A DNA stretch of 64,000 nucleotides from Streptococcus rubneri (GCF_004785935.1 NZ_SRRP01000001.1:434001-498000), one strand, 5' to 3'. Positions 9,675 to 18,675 are shown, counted from the stretch's first letter. The notes: generated by a model not told the origin, from the sequence alone. Program-made: numbers and translations.

Positions 9675-11057
9675 ATGGCAGGAAAATCAATTTTTGATAA
9701 AATCTGGGAACGGCATGTAGTGACCGGTGAGGAAAGCCAGCCCCAACTCATGTATGTGGACCAACACTATATCCACGAGGTGACCAGTCCCCAGGCTTTT
9801 CAAGGGCTTAGAGACACTGGTAGAAGGGTTCGGAGACCAGATTTAACCTTTGGAACCTTTGATCACAATGTCCCGACTGTTAACATTTATGATATCCGGG
9901 ATGTGATTTCCAAGGCTCAGATTGATAAATTAGCTGAAAATGTCAAGGACTTTGGGATCGATCATGCAGGTCATGGTTCAGAAAAACAGGGAATTGTCCA
10001 TATGGTTGGTCCTGAAACAGGACGTACCCAGCCTGGAAAGTTCATTGTCTGTGGAGACAGCCATACGGCGACCCATGGAGCTTTCGGCGCCATTGCCTTT
10101 GGAATTGGGACCAGTGAGGTGGAGCATGTCTTTGCGACTCAGACCATCTGGCAGGTCAAACCGAAGAAGCTCTTGGTCGAGTTTACTGGAAAGCCTCAGA
10201 AGGGGATTTATGCCAAGGACTATATTTTGGCCTTGATTGCTCGTTATGGCGTAGCCTGTGGGGTTGGCCATGTGGTCGAGTATAGAGGGGAAGCAATCGA
10301 TAGCCTCACCATGGAAGAGCGGATGACCATCTGCAATATGTCCATTGAATTCGGCTCTAAGATGGGGATTATGAATCCAGATGAGACGACTTTTGACTAT
10401 CTCCGTGGTCGTGAATGTGTGCCAAAAGATTTTGAAGCTGCAGTAGCCGATTGGCAGTCCCTGGTCAGTGACAACGATGCGACATATGATAGAGTCATCA
10501 CCATCGATGTATCCCAGTTAGCACCCATGGTGACCTGGGGGACCAACCCTTCTATGGGAGTCGACGTGGAAACAGCCTTTCCAGAAATTCGGGATATGAA
10601 TGATGAACGGGCCTATGCCTACATGGATCTCCAACCAGGTCAAAAGGCTTCAGACATCGAGTTGGGCTATATCTTTATCGGATCTTGTACCAATGCCAGA
10701 CTCAGCGATTTGCAGCTGGCTGCCCGTTTCGTAGAAGGGAAGAAAATTGCCCCTAATTTAACCGCCATCGTAGTTCCAGGTTCCCGTCCTGTCAAACGAG
10801 CAGCGGAAAAAATGGGTTTGGATAAGATCTTTCTGGATGCTGGCTTTGAATGGCGTGATCCAGGATGCTCTATGTGTCTCGGGATGAATCCAGACAAGGT
10901 GCCGGATGGCGTCCACTGTGCCTCTACTAGCAACCGAAACTTTGAAGACCGCCAAGGATTTGGGGCTAAGACCCATCTCTGTAGCCCCGCAATGGCCGCT
11001 GCAGCAGCAATAGCCGGTCGCTTTGTCGATGTGCGCCAAATGCCAGAAGTTGAGTAA
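9675..11057 (+). CDS. leuC: 3-isopropylmalate dehydratase large subunit
   Basis: [4Fe-4S] aconitase-family subunit (460 aa) that isomerises 2- to 3-isopropylmalate with LeuD. Cluster ligands are visible in the GSCTNAR segment (about residue 340) and in the C-S-M-C-L-G-M-N segment (about 400). An upstream in-frame ATG at 9663 lies within the DUF1294 gene and overlaps the GGAGG ribosome site (9665-9669); ATG 9675 (MAGKS) has the right spacing and matches family length, so it is chosen. leuD follows 11 nt after the stop. Confidence 0.97.
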   Translation: MAGKSIFDKIWERHVVTGEESQPQLMYVDQHYIHEVTSPQAFQGLRDTGRRVRRPDLTFGTFDHNVPTVNIYDIRDVISKAQIDKLAENVKDFGIDHAGHGSEKQGIVHMVGPETGRTQPGKFIVCGDSHTATHGAFGAIAFGIGTSEVEHVFATQTIWQVKPKKLLVEFTGKPQKGIYAKDYILALIARYGVACGVGHVVEYRGEAIDSLTMEERMTICNMSIEFGSKMGIMNPDETTFDYLRGRECVPKDFEAAVADWQSLVSDNDATYDRVITIDVSQLAPMVTWGTNPSMGVDVETAFPEIRDMNDERAYAYMDLQPGQKASDIELGYIFIGSCTNARLSDLQLAARFVEGKKIAPNLTAIVVPGSRPVKRAAEKMGLDKIFLDAGFEWRDPGCSMCLGMNPDKVPDGVHCASTSNRNFEDRQGFGAKTHLCSPAMAAAAAIAGRFVDVRQMPEVE

Positions 11058-11068
11058 AAGGAGGAATC

Positions 11069-11659
11069 ATGGAGAAATTTACCATTTATACGGGAACTAC
11101 GGTTCCTTTGATGAACGATAATATCGATACCGACCAAATCCTCCCCAAGCAATTTTTAAAGCTGATTGATAAAAAAGGCTTTGGTAAATACCTCATGTAC
11201 GCTTGGCGCTACTTGGATGATCAATACACCGAGGATCCAGAATTTATCTTTAACAAACCAGAATACAGCAAGGCAACCATCTTGATTACTGGCGACAATT
11301 TTGGGGCTGGTTCTTCTCGGGAGCACGCAGCCTGGGCTTTAGCTGATTATGGCTTTAAAGTCGTTATCGCCGGCTCTTTTGGAGATATCCATTACAATAA
11401 TGAACTCAATAATGGGATGCTACCAATAGTCCAGCCTTTAGAGGTTCGTCAAAAGCTGGCAAGCTTGAAGCCGACAGATGAGGTAACGGTGGATTTGGAA
11501 GAGCAGAAGATCATCTCGCCTGTTGGAGAATTTAGCTTTGAGATCGATGGGGATTGGAAGAACAAATTACTCAACGGTCTAGATGATATTGGGATTACCC
11601 TCCAATACGAGGACTTGATTGCTGCTTATGAGAAGAATCGGCCCGCCTATTGGCAATAA
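11069..11659 (+). CDS. leuD: 3-isopropylmalate dehydratase small subunit
   Basis: Swivelling-domain partner of LeuC; 196 aa, standard length. The [12 protein letters not shown] signature is near the N-terminus (about residues 17-28), and [12 protein letters not shown] follows at about 70-81. AAAGGAGG precedes the ATG. It is the last gene of the leu operon. No strong terminator follows before the next promoter at 11697, so some readthrough is possible. Confidence 0.97.
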   Translation: MEKFTIYTGTTVPLMNDNIDTDQILPKQFLKLIDKKGFGKYLMYAWRYLDDQYTEDPEFIFNKPEYSKATILITGDNFGAGSSREHAAWALADYGFKVVIAGSFGDIHYNNELNNGMLPIVQPLEVRQKLASLKPTDEVTVDLEEQKIISPVGEFSFEIDGDWKNKLLNGLDDIGITLQYEDLIAAYEKNRPAYWQ

Positions 11660-11679
11660 AAATTGTATAGTTAATTAAG

Positions 11680-11725
11680 AATTTTCAGAAAATATATTGA
11701 AGCTTTTTTGGAATTTTGATAGAAT
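11680..11725 (+). promoter_or_regulatory. Promoter with 14/15 CodY box before the YrdC/Sua5-type gene
   Basis: AATTTTCAGAAAATA (11680-11694) matches the CodY consensus at 14 of 15 positions. Two bases further on are -35 TTGAAG (11697-11702), a 17-bp spacer and -10 TAGAAT (11720-11725). Confidence 0.75.
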
Positions 11726-11756
11726 AGAAAAAAAGAAATAGAAGAGGACGAAATTT

Positions 11757-12542
11757 ATGACAAAACACATTCAATGGGACGGAACACTTTCACAAGAAGG
11801 ATTTGACATTCTTAAAGGCGAGGGTGGTTGTATCGTCTGCCCTACCAAAGTCGGCTACATCATCATGACCAGCGACAAGGCTGGCTTGGAACGCAAGTTT
11901 GAAGCCAAAGAACGTAACCGCAACAAACCAGGTGTCGTTCTTTGCGGAAGTATGGATGAACTTCGTGCCCTTGCGCAATTGAATCCTGAAATCGAAGCCT
12001 TCTACCAAAAACATTGGGATGAAGATATCTTGCTTGGTTGTATCCTTCCTTGGCGTGAAGATGCCTATGCCAAATTACAAGCCTTCGGCGATGGACGTGA
12101 AGAACTCATGACAGATGTTCGTGGAACCAGCTGTTTTGTCATCAAATTCGGTAAAGCTGGTGAGCAAATCGCCAAAGAAATGTGGGAAAAAGAAGGCAAA
12201 ATGGTTTATGCCTCTTCAGCTAACCCATCTGGTAAAGGAAATCGTGGGAAAGTCGAGGGAATCGGAGAGCGAATCGAAGGTGCCGTGGATTTGGTCATCG
12301 AAGCCGATGATTATGTAGCCTCTATCCAACCAGACAAGACTATTGAAACTCGCTATGAACAAGGAGTGATGGTTTCTATGGTTGATGCAGAAGGAAAACT
12401 CATCCCAGAACAAGGAGCAGGTAGCCGTTCTGTCAATACTTGCCCAGTCGTGATCCGTAAGGGATTGGATATCGACAAGATCATGATGCACTTATCTGAT
12501 CATTTCAACTCTTGGAACTACCGCCAAGGGGAGTACTATTAA
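11757..12542 (+). CDS. Sua5/YciO/YrdC-family protein (threonylcarbamoyl-AMP synthase-like)
   Basis: A 261-aa protein with a YrdC fold: a K-V-G-Y-I-I-M-T segment near residue 26 corresponds to the family's PT-x-T-x-Y substrate loop but is divergent, and an S-S-A-N-P-S-G motif lies at about residue 156, matching the S-A-N-x-S-G signature. The family makes threonylcarbamoyl-AMP for tRNA t6A37. The divergent N-terminal motif makes this more likely a paralogue (YciO/YwlC side branch) than the essential Sua5. It has its own promoter and CodY-like box, which would be unexpected for a housekeeping t6A enzyme. The ATG follows AGAGGACG. Confidence 0.75.
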   Translation: MTKHIQWDGTLSQEGFDILKGEGGCIVCPTKVGYIIMTSDKAGLERKFEAKERNRNKPGVVLCGSMDELRALAQLNPEIEAFYQKHWDEDILLGCILPWREDAYAKLQAFGDGREELMTDVRGTSCFVIKFGKAGEQIAKEMWEKEGKMVYASSANPSGKGNRGKVEGIGERIEGAVDLVIEADDYVASIQPDKTIETRYEQGVMVSMVDAEGKLIPEQGAGSRSVNTCPVVIRKGLDIDKIMMHLSDHFNSWNYRQGEYY

Positions 12543-12550
12543 AAGATAGA

Positions 12551-12583
12551 AAAAAGGTCGTTACAGTTCGTAACGACCTTTTA
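12551..12583. terminator. Bidirectional terminator between convergent genes
   Basis: A perfect 13-bp stem (12552-12564 with 12570-12582, loop of 5) has A-rich left and T-rich right flanks. It can end both the YrdC-type gene and the convergent DUF421 gene. Confidence 0.85.
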
Positions 12584-12617
12584 CTTGTCTATTTTATCGA
12601 ATAGCTGATTTCCAACT

Positions 12618-13247
12618 TTAATAAGTCACGACATTAATCTCACCCTTGTCGTACTCAGCGATAAAGATGTCATCGACATTTTCAAATCCTTTTTTATTCA
12701 GTTCGGCCATAAGCCATTCTTCAGTTTTACCGATGGTCTCTAAGATTTCTACTTGGACTACACCATCTGTAATGATTGGGTATTTGGGATTTTCATCTCC
12801 CATTCGAACGATTATGAGTTGGCCATTTTGTTCGATGACGGCTCTTTTGACTTCTTTCAATTGGAAGACCCCTTGAGAGCGCAACTTAAGAGCGACGTCA
12901 GAAGCAGAAAGGCCTTTTGAGCGACAAGCTTCTGGATCTAATTTTCCGTTTTTTATGATAATAGTTGGTTTTCCATCAATCAGATGTTTGATGAAGTAAA
13001 CATTGGTATTAAGCCATTTGAGTGACAGAATCAAAATCGTCCAGATGATGAGGATGACGACATATTGAAGGATGGTAATCGAGCTATTGTAGATGACCCC
13101 GCCGATAATACCCCCGAGAACAAAGTTCTGTATTTGGTCTACTGCAGAACTTGGCGCTAAATTTCCTTTTCCTGTTACGTTAATAACAAAAACAAGAGAA
13201 AGAAGCCCCGAGGCCAACTTAATTGCAATTGTGATAAAAAAGTCCAT
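12618..13247 (-). CDS. DUF421 (YetF-type) membrane protein
   Basis: A 209-aa protein with three N-terminal transmembrane helices (about residues 5-25, 43-60 and 63-80) followed by a soluble YetF/DUF421 domain. The D-G-K-P-T-I-I-I-K-N-G-K-L stretch (about 91-103) is characteristic. The start codon overlaps the end of the DUF3290 gene upstream, a pairing seen repeatedly in Firmicutes, so the two products likely form one membrane complex. The function is not established. The ATG lies after a GGTAGAAA site. Confidence 0.85.
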   Translation of the reverse strand: MDFFITIAIKLASGLLSLVFVINVTGKGNLAPSSAVDQIQNFVLGGIIGGVIYNSSITILQYVVILIIWTILILSLKWLNTNVYFIKHLIDGKPTIIIKNGKLDPEACRSKGLSASDVALKLRSQGVFQLKEVKRAVIEQNGQLIIVRMGDENPKYPIITDGVVQVEILETIGKTEEWLMAELNKKGFENVDDIFIAEYDKGEINVVTY

Positions 13248-13699
13248 TATTTTTCTACCTCCACCAGTTCTACATCTGTTTTATATAAGTCCATTTTTTC
13301 AAGTAAATAGCTATCCGGGTCAGTTCCGCTAATAGCGCGATAGAATTGCTTGTCTACCTTGATAATAGCTCCATCGGTCGTCGCTGAAGTATTGACGTAG
13401 ACATCTTCTTTTTCAACTCCTAACTCTTTTGAAACGACTTCGATAAAGTGCAAAGAGCTACGGAATTGATTGTCGTTGGACTGATTGCTTTGGAAATTTG
13501 AAATACCAATCAAAACAACGGCCACTAAGATTAAGACAGAAATGATTGATAATTCACGGAACTTACTTCCGCGTTTATCCTTAAATGCCTTAAAGGCAAA
13601 AAAAGCCGTTACCAACACTAAGAGAATGGACATGATTACCATAACCCAATTTTGCTGGCTAATCTGACTAAGTACATAGTCGTAGGAATAGAATTTCAT
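13247..13699 (-). CDS. DUF3290 membrane protein
   Basis: A 150-aa protein with two transmembrane helices (about residues 17-36 and 47-66) and a C-terminal soluble part of about 80 residues. It is first in a two-gene minus-strand operon and shares a base with the DUF421 start, so translation is coupled. GAGAGGG precedes the ATG. No catalytic motif is visible and the function is unknown; the DUF3290-DUF421 association is the only clue. Confidence 0.8.
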   Translation of the reverse strand: MKFYSYDYVLSQISQQNWVMVIMSILLVLVTAFFAFKAFKDKRGSKFRELSIISVLILVAVVLIGISNFQSNQSNDNQFRSSLHFIEVVSKELGVEKEDVYVNTSATTDGAIIKVDKQFYRAISGTDPDSYLLEKMDLYKTDVELVEVEK

Positions 13700-13849
13700 A
13701 AAAACCCTCTCTTTTGTTAATTCAAGATATTATAAACCATTTCAATCCATACTTCAATAATTTAAAATGAAAATTCTATTTTTTTAAGGTTTGGATTGTA
13801 CCTTATAGGTTGGAGAATGGCAGTAGGAGTTTTCTATCTAATAGAAATT

Positions 13850-13858
13850 TGGTACACT
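13850..13858 (+). promoter_or_regulatory. Extended -10 promoter of the glycosyl cassette
   Basis: TGG-TACACT forms an extended -10 at 13850-13858, with no clear -35. The expected transcription start is at or next to the ATG at 13865, so the mRNA has almost no leader. Confidence 0.5.
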
Positions 13859-13882
13859 AGTGCTATGAAGATGGAAGATACA

Positions 13883-14641
13883 ATGAAAAAAGCGATCATT
13901 TTAGGGGCTACAGGGGGGATTGGCCGTCAGCTAGCGAAAGAATTGGCAAGAAGACTGGATCATCTGGTCTTAGTAGGTCGGGATTCAGACAGACTTTCCC
14001 AAGTCCAAGAGGAACTAACTGGGAGCAAGGCGCAACTGTCAATCGTAACATTAGATATACTAGATCAAATGGCTCTAGAAGCTTTTGTAGATAACCTAGA
14101 TGCAGATCTTCTCGTCAATTGTGCAGGGGTAGCTTATTTTTCCCAAGGTAACCATCTAGCTACAGCAAATGAGCAAGATCTCTGGCAAATCAATTACCAT
14201 GCTCCTGTCCACCTAATCAAGAAGTTAGTGCAGAAAAATCAGAAGATCAAGCTGGTCCAGCTGTCATCTCTGGCTGCCCTTTATCCTCATCCCTATCTAG
14301 CAGCCTACAGTTCCAGCAAGGCTGCCTTGCAGACCTACACTCTTGCTCTCCAGGAGGAACTAAGGCAATCAGATTCACCGATTCAGCTAGGTCTTTATAT
14401 TCTTGGACCAGTCCAAACAGGTATTTTTCCTCCTAAACTAGTAGAAGCATTGGGAGGAAGTCGCTTGCAGATGAAGCCTGAGAAAGTCGCTCAGCAGTTG
14501 ATTCGATTCATAGAAAGAGATACTTCCTATGCTGTTATCGGCCTTCGCTATCGCTTGCTCGTTTTGCTAGGTCGTCTGCTTCCCCAAAGATGGATCATTC
14601 GTCTCCTTGCAAGGTATTTACGAAAGGGACTTAATAGATGA
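13883..14641 (+). CDS. Short-chain dehydrogenase/reductase (first gene of glycosyl cassette)
   Basis: Classical SDR of about 252 aa. The NAD(P)-binding G-A-T-G-G-I-G motif lies at about residues 8-14, N-C-A-G at about 82-85, the catalytic Ser in Q-L-S-S at about 130, and Y-S-S-S-K (catalytic Tyr and Lys) at about 146-150. The C-terminus carries basic and hydrophobic helices that suggest membrane association, fitting a lipid-like substrate. Three in-frame ATGs compete: 13865 would be leaderless, while 13883 has GGAAG upstream and begins at the Rossmann strand, so it is chosen. The stop overlaps the next start (ATGA). The substrate is unknown. Confidence 0.8.
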   Translation: MKKAIILGATGGIGRQLAKELARRLDHLVLVGRDSDRLSQVQEELTGSKAQLSIVTLDILDQMALEAFVDNLDADLLVNCAGVAYFSQGNHLATANEQDLWQINYHAPVHLIKKLVQKNQKIKLVQLSSLAALYPHPYLAAYSSSKAALQTYTLALQEELRQSDSPIQLGLYILGPVQTGIFPPKLVEALGGSRLQMKPEKVAQQLIRFIERDTSYAVIGLRYRLLVLLGRLLPQRWIIRLLARYLRKGLNR

Positions 14642-15780
14642 AATTTATAGTTATATTTTTAGGCGTTGCTTATCTTCTCTTATTTCTCATCCGTTGGTTG
14701 CTGTCCTTCATTTATTATAAAAAAGGCCAGTCTCCTATTGCGGACTTCCCAGAAGAGCTTTTTACAGTGGTCCAACCCATCCTCTCTGGGGATCCTCGTT
14801 TAGCGAATGATTTGCGGGCTAATCTCCAGCAAACAGAATCAGTGGAGTTCTACTGGTTGATCGACCAGTCTGATACAGAAGCCCAGCGAGTAGCAGATCA
14901 GATTTGCCAAGATGCTTCCTTTGCCCAACGCATTCGAATCTTTCTCATTGAAGACGTCCCTCAAGGGATTAATCCCAAGAGTTACAAGATTGAGCAGGTT
15001 GTAGAGGAGCTGACCCGGCCTTATCTGATTGTTTTGGACGATGATAGTGTGATTGATTTTTCTAAAATGGGTGAGCTGACTACCTATCTAGGTCAAGAGG
15101 TCATTCTTACAGGTATTCCCTATAACCAAGAAAGAAGTAATTTTTGGTCCAAGCTTGTTGCAGCATTCGTTAATGGCAATTCTTTTATTACCTATTTTAC
15201 CATGGCAGAAGTTGAAGCAAATCACTCCATCAACGGGATGTTTTATATCCTACCGGTAGAACTTGCAAAAGATCAGGGGCTTTTCACAGCGATTAAGGAC
15301 TATCTATGTGATGATTTAGCTGTGGCCGATTTTTTAAGGAGTAAAGGAGTATCCATTATCCAAACGCGGGTTACCTGTAATGTTCGAACCACTATAAAAA
15401 ACGCTAAGCAATACCTGCTCCAGATGAAGCGGTGGCTTCTCTTTAGCTCTATCTATCTCAAAGAACACCTAGACTGGAAGCTATTTAGCCTCATAGGTTT
15501 ACCGAGTTTTCTACCTCTTCCAGGTTTGATCTTAAGTCTTATTTTAGGTTGGCCTTATCTTCTTCTAGCCTTAAGCTTACTGGTATTCAAGGCAGTTTGG
15601 ATGCTCCTCTATCGACAAAGCATTCTAACCAATCGCTTACACTTGGATGAAGTCACCTACGAAGTGCTGAATGATCTCCTGCTTCCTTGGCTGTTTGTCT
15701 ATGTTCTAATGACACCTCCTGTGATACATTGGCGGGGGCGGAAGATTCGAGTGACGGATGGAAAGATTCGTTATGAGTAA
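14638..15780 (+). CDS. Membrane glycosyltransferase, ceramide-glucosyltransferase-like (GT2/GT21)
   Basis: A 380-aa processive-type GT-A enzyme with one N-terminal membrane helix and two to four C-terminal ones (about residues 285-365). Motifs of the ceramide glucosyltransferase group are visible: a N-P-K-S-Y-K segment (about 113-118), L-D-D-D-S (D2, about 133), C-D-D-L (D3, about 224) and Q-M-K-R-W, the (Q/R)xxRW motif, at about 262. This points to transfer of a nucleotide-sugar residue onto a lipid acceptor at the membrane. It starts 4 nt before the SDR stop. Acceptor and sugar are unknown. Confidence 0.8.
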   Translation: MKFIVIFLGVAYLLLFLIRWLLSFIYYKKGQSPIADFPEELFTVVQPILSGDPRLANDLRANLQQTESVEFYWLIDQSDTEAQRVADQICQDASFAQRIRIFLIEDVPQGINPKSYKIEQVVEELTRPYLIVLDDDSVIDFSKMGELTTYLGQEVILTGIPYNQERSNFWSKLVAAFVNGNSFITYFTMAEVEANHSINGMFYILPVELAKDQGLFTAIKDYLCDDLAVADFLRSKGVSIIQTRVTCNVRTTIKNAKQYLLQMKRWLLFSSIYLKEHLDWKLFSLIGLPSFLPLPGLILSLILGWPYLLLALSLLVFKAVWMLLYRQSILTNRLHLDEVTYEVLNDLLLPWLFVYVLMTPPVIHWRGRKIRVTDGKIRYE

Positions 15781-16429
15781 GATGAAGTCCTATATAGACC
15801 GTTTGTCTGCTTTGTCTCCTGATCAGACCATGCTAGACTCTGATCGCTTGGTTCTCTTTCTTAGTGGGAGCAGTGATATTACTTGTGCCGGTCTGACAAC
15901 TGGGCAACTAGACCTCCTCCGTGCAATTTGTCCATCTGGCTATTCAGTGGTAGCCAGTAATTTTCCCTTCAATCAAGATTTCGAACATATAAAGTCTCCA
16001 CAAGTATCCCTCTTGTCAGCTTCTGCATCCAATATCATCTACTATTGGCATACGATTTTGAACCTTCGTTTCCAAAAGTTGTTACAGGAGCACTTGTCTC
16101 CCTTGTTGGAAGCGCAGGAAGTAGTGCTTGTTTGTAAGAGTTCAGGTGTCAATATGCTGACCCAGTGGCTCAGAAGTTTAGGGAATCAGGTCACCCTTCC
16201 AAGATTGCGCGTGATAGCGCTTGGCCCGGTTTCCCATCTTCTCTTAAATCAAAAAGAACTAGAGCTACTGGTCATCAAAGGAAAGAAAGATCCTTATTCA
16301 CGTATTCTGGATCGCCACTCAGCGGATATTCAAGTGGATACGGATCATTATAGCTATGAGTACAGAGAAGATGTGAAAGGAATCATCTATGACTGGATTA
16401 GAAAAAGTGATAAAAATCGATGTGATTAG
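15773..16429 (+). CDS. Unrecognised protein, possibly alpha/beta-hydrolase-like
   Basis: A 218-aa cytoplasmic protein with no membrane segment. I do not recognise the family with confidence. A V-L-V-C-K-S-S-G-V-N segment (about residues 122-131) resembles a nucleophile elbow, with Ser in place of the central residue, and a late D-x-H segment (about 190) could supply an acid/His pair; this would suit an alpha/beta hydrolase acting as esterase, acyltransferase or deacylase. ATG 15773 overlaps the end of the preceding gene and has GGAAAG 8 nt upstream, so it is preferred to 15758. Its position between two glycosyltransferases implies a role in the same pathway. Confidence 0.65.
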   Translation: MSKMKSYIDRLSALSPDQTMLDSDRLVLFLSGSSDITCAGLTTGQLDLLRAICPSGYSVVASNFPFNQDFEHIKSPQVSLLSASASNIIYYWHTILNLRFQKLLQEHLSPLLEAQEVVLVCKSSGVNMLTQWLRSLGNQVTLPRLRVIALGPVSHLLLNQKELELLVIKGKKDPYSRILDRHSADIQVDTDHYSYEYREDVKGIIYDWIRKSDKNRCD

Positions 16430-17660
16430 CGTCCCCTTTAGTGGCCATTTGTTTCCAACCTTGACCCTGGTGAAACCCTTGCTGGAGGATCCGCGTTTTC
16501 AGATCCGTGTTATTACAGGTTTTCAGAAAAAGGCATTGGTTGAGCAGATTGGTTTTGACTGCCTTGCCTTGTTTCCTGATCGTCCGACAGTGATGGAGGA
16601 TATAGCCAATACATCAAAGCAAGCAAATCTATTGATCATGTACCAACAATTAATGGCCAATAGCAGACTGGTCCCTGAAGTTTTTGACGAAATAAATCGA
16701 ATTTGGGACTCTGAGGGAAGCCCTGACTTGGTTATTGCAGATTTTGTAGCAGCTCCTGCTGGAGTTTTAGCAGATCGTTTGGGCATTCCCTGGATTACGA
16801 CCATTCCAAGTCCAGTAGCGATTGAAAGTCGCACGACAACACCTGCTTATCTAGGTGGCTGGAAACCGCACCAGGGAACCTTCTACAAGTGGAGAGATGC
16901 TCTGGGTAGGCGAGTCATCCGTTTGGCAAAGAAAGTTGGACTTGCGCTGGTTAAGAAGAATCTCGATACCCTAGAGGATTTCAAATTGTACCGTGAAGAT
17001 GGGACAGAAGCCATCTATTCTCCCTATTCAATCTTAGCCCTGGGCATGAAAGAGTTGGAGTTTCGAGACGATTTTCCATCCCAGCTCAAATGGATTGGTT
17101 ATCGCTGTTTATCTTTTGATCGGCTTCCTCAAGAGCAGAAGCAGTATTTCACTAGCTCTAAAAAGCGGGTCCTCGTTACCTGTGGGACCCATTTAAAGTG
17201 GGAAAAAGAGCGGATGATAGAGTTTGCAAAGCTTTTGAGCCAAGAACATCCTGACTATGTCTTTTACGTAACCTTAGGCGACCCTAATGGTTTGGAGAAT
17301 CCACCCAAGATGTTGTCGGAGAATCTTTTGATCTTTGATTATCTTCCATATTCAGATGTTTTGGAACAGATAGATTTTACCATTCATCATGCAGGTGCGG
17401 GGATCTTGATGGGTTGTATTGATCATGGGATTCCAAGTCTGATATTGCCCCAGGACTATGACCAGTTTGACAATGCGGTTCGGGCTGAGTTATTCCAAAT
17501 TGGTTTGGTCTCTCGTAAAAAGACGGAATCCGAAGTCTTGCGCTTATTTAATGAATTGGTTTCTCGGGAAGATTGGTCGCACTTAAAAGCTCTGGCTCAG
17601 ACAAGCAAAACCTACCAACCAACAGAGATTCTTTATCAAGAAATAGAGAGACTCTTGTAA
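16389..17660 (+). CDS. GT1-family (UGT/MGT-like) glycosyltransferase
   Basis: A 423-aa GT-B enzyme. The N-terminal V-P-F-S-G-H-L-F-P acceptor-domain signature lies at about residues 14-22. The donor-binding signature H-H-A-G-A-G-I-L-M-G-C-I-D-H-G-I-P ends in a D-Q pair (about 334-360), typical of enzymes that use UDP-sugars and hydrophobic acceptors. It overlaps the preceding gene by about 40 nt; an alternative GTG at 16407 would shorten it by six residues. No terminator follows immediately. It is the last gene of the four-gene cassette, and a second sugar addition to the product is the simplest inference. Confidence 0.8.
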   Translation: MTGLEKVIKIDVISVPFSGHLFPTLTLVKPLLEDPRFQIRVITGFQKKALVEQIGFDCLALFPDRPTVMEDIANTSKQANLLIMYQQLMANSRLVPEVFDEINRIWDSEGSPDLVIADFVAAPAGVLADRLGIPWITTIPSPVAIESRTTTPAYLGGWKPHQGTFYKWRDALGRRVIRLAKKVGLALVKKNLDTLEDFKLYREDGTEAIYSPYSILALGMKELEFRDDFPSQLKWIGYRCLSFDRLPQEQKQYFTSSKKRVLVTCGTHLKWEKERMIEFAKLLSQEHPDYVFYVTLGDPNGLENPPKMLSENLLIFDYLPYSDVLEQIDFTIHHAGAGILMGCIDHGIPSLILPQDYDQFDNAVRAELFQIGLVSRKKTESEVLRLFNELVSREDWSHLKALAQTSKTYQPTEILYQEIERLL

Positions 17661-17737
17661 GTGAAGTTATAGAAGAAGTGGAGAGGGAGACTCCTGTTTG
17701 CTTTCTCCTAAAGACCATCTATTATTGAACATAAAAA

Positions 17738-17760
17738 AACTAGAGTTTAGACTCTAGTCT
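17738..17760 (-). terminator. Hairpin copy 1 of a repeated stem (minus-strand terminator)
   Basis: CTAGAGT-TTAG-ACTCTAG is preceded on the plus strand by seven A residues, so read on the minus strand it is a 7-bp hairpin followed by a T run. The same 18-mer recurs at 18017-18034. It probably ends minus-strand transcription beyond plsY. Confidence 0.55.
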
Positions 17761-17777
17761 CAGATTGTAGACAAAGT

Positions 17778-17930
17778 CATCTAAAAAACTTTCCTTAAGT
17801 GAGTACGGACGTCAGCGAACTTCGAAGAAGTTCCATGACTTAGTTTTGGACCCTAGGTTCCAAAACTCCCGAGTGCTAGAAACAATTGTGTTTCTAGCAC
17901 TTTTCTCACGGCGGAAAGTTTCAGTAGATG
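17778..17930. repeat. Structured inverted-repeat element (153 bp)
   Basis: The ends are complementary: CATCTA-AAA-AACTTTCC at 17778-17794 against GGAAAGTTT-CAG-TAGATG at 17913-17930. Inside are three perfect or near-perfect hairpins: 817-833 (7-bp stem), 842-867 (9-bp stem) and 873-900 (12-bp stem, 4-nt loop), all numbered after 17000. The shape is a closed multi-branch fold with no ORF. It looks like a small nomadic element or a structured RNA; copy number in the genome is not visible here. Confidence 0.65.
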
Positions 17931-18016
17931 ATTGAATAATTCTAACGAATGAATTTTTTTATTTTTATAGAATTTATTTGATTTGTAAGGAAAAACAGAT
18001 TGTTTACGCTCTCAAA

Positions 18017-18046
18017 CTAGAGTTTAGACTCTAGTCTTTTTGTTTT
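18017..18046 (+). terminator. Hairpin copy 2 (plus-strand terminator over the plsY stop)
   Basis: The same CTAGAGT-TTAG-ACTCTAG hairpin as at 17741 lies here, followed on the plus strand by a T-rich tract. It would end plus-strand transcripts from the cassette. The plsY stop codon (minus strand, 18031-18033) lies inside its right arm. Confidence 0.6.
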
Positions 18047-18675
18047 TGATGGGTGATGTTTTTACCCCAGGTGACGATGTTTTCATTCTTGTTGAGGATG
18101 CGTTTGATGTTGTCCTTGTGGCGGACGATTATCAAGGTTGCTAATGCGAGGACGACGATGGTGAAAATCAGGTCGTAGCTTGGGAGAATCCAACCAGTCA
18201 GTGGGAGGATGAGGACTCCGATACTAGCCAGAATAGCGACCGTCACACTTGAAAAGGAAATCATACTGGTTAAATAGAGACTAGCAAAGAAATAAATAGC
18301 TAAGATAAATAGAAAGAGAGGTGAGAAGCCGATGAGGACTCCTGCACTGGTCGCGACTGCCTTGCCTCCTTTAAAGCCTGCAAAAATGGGGAAGGTATGA
18401 CCAAGAACTGCGAGAAGACCAAAGACCATTGGCGAAATCCCTGTAACCCCAAAAATAGTCGGCAATAAAACAGCCAAGGTCCCTTTGAGGAAATCAACCG
18501 CAAAGACGACCAGACCAGCCTTCGTCCCTAGGATACGGAAGGTATTGGTGGTCCCTGTATTTCCAGAACCGTGTTCACGTAGATTGATGTTAAAGAAGGC
18601 TTTTCCAATCCACAAACCAGAAGGGATAGAACCTAATAAGTATGCTAATACGAGTAAAAGAATTGTTTTCATCAT
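18031..18675 (-). CDS. plsY: Glycerol-3-phosphate acyltransferase PlsY
   Basis: Integral membrane enzyme that acylates glycerol-3-phosphate with acyl-phosphate, the first step of phospholipid synthesis in Gram-positives. The 214-aa protein has five predicted helices and the three conserved loops: G-S-I-P-S-G (about residue 15), G-S-G-N-T-G-T-T-N (about 37-45) and the later [18 protein letters not shown] segment (about 93-110). It is divergent from parE, as in other streptococci. Its stop codon sits in a hairpin shared with the neighbouring repeat. Confidence 0.95.
   Translation of the reverse strand: MMKTILLLVLAYLLGSIPSGLWIGKAFFNINLREHGSGNTGTTNTFRILGTKAGLVVFAVDFLKGTLAVLLPTIFGVTGISPMVFGLLAVLGHTFPIFAGFKGGKAVATSAGVLIGFSPLFLFILAIYFFASLYLTSMISFSSVTVAILASIGVLILPLTGWILPSYDLIFTIVVLALATLIIVRHKDNIKRILNKNENIVTWGKNITHQKQKD

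Noticed and set aside
9978-10271. Minus-strand ORFs inside leuC and other housekeeping genes
   Set aside because: Shadow frames of well-conserved genes without start signals.
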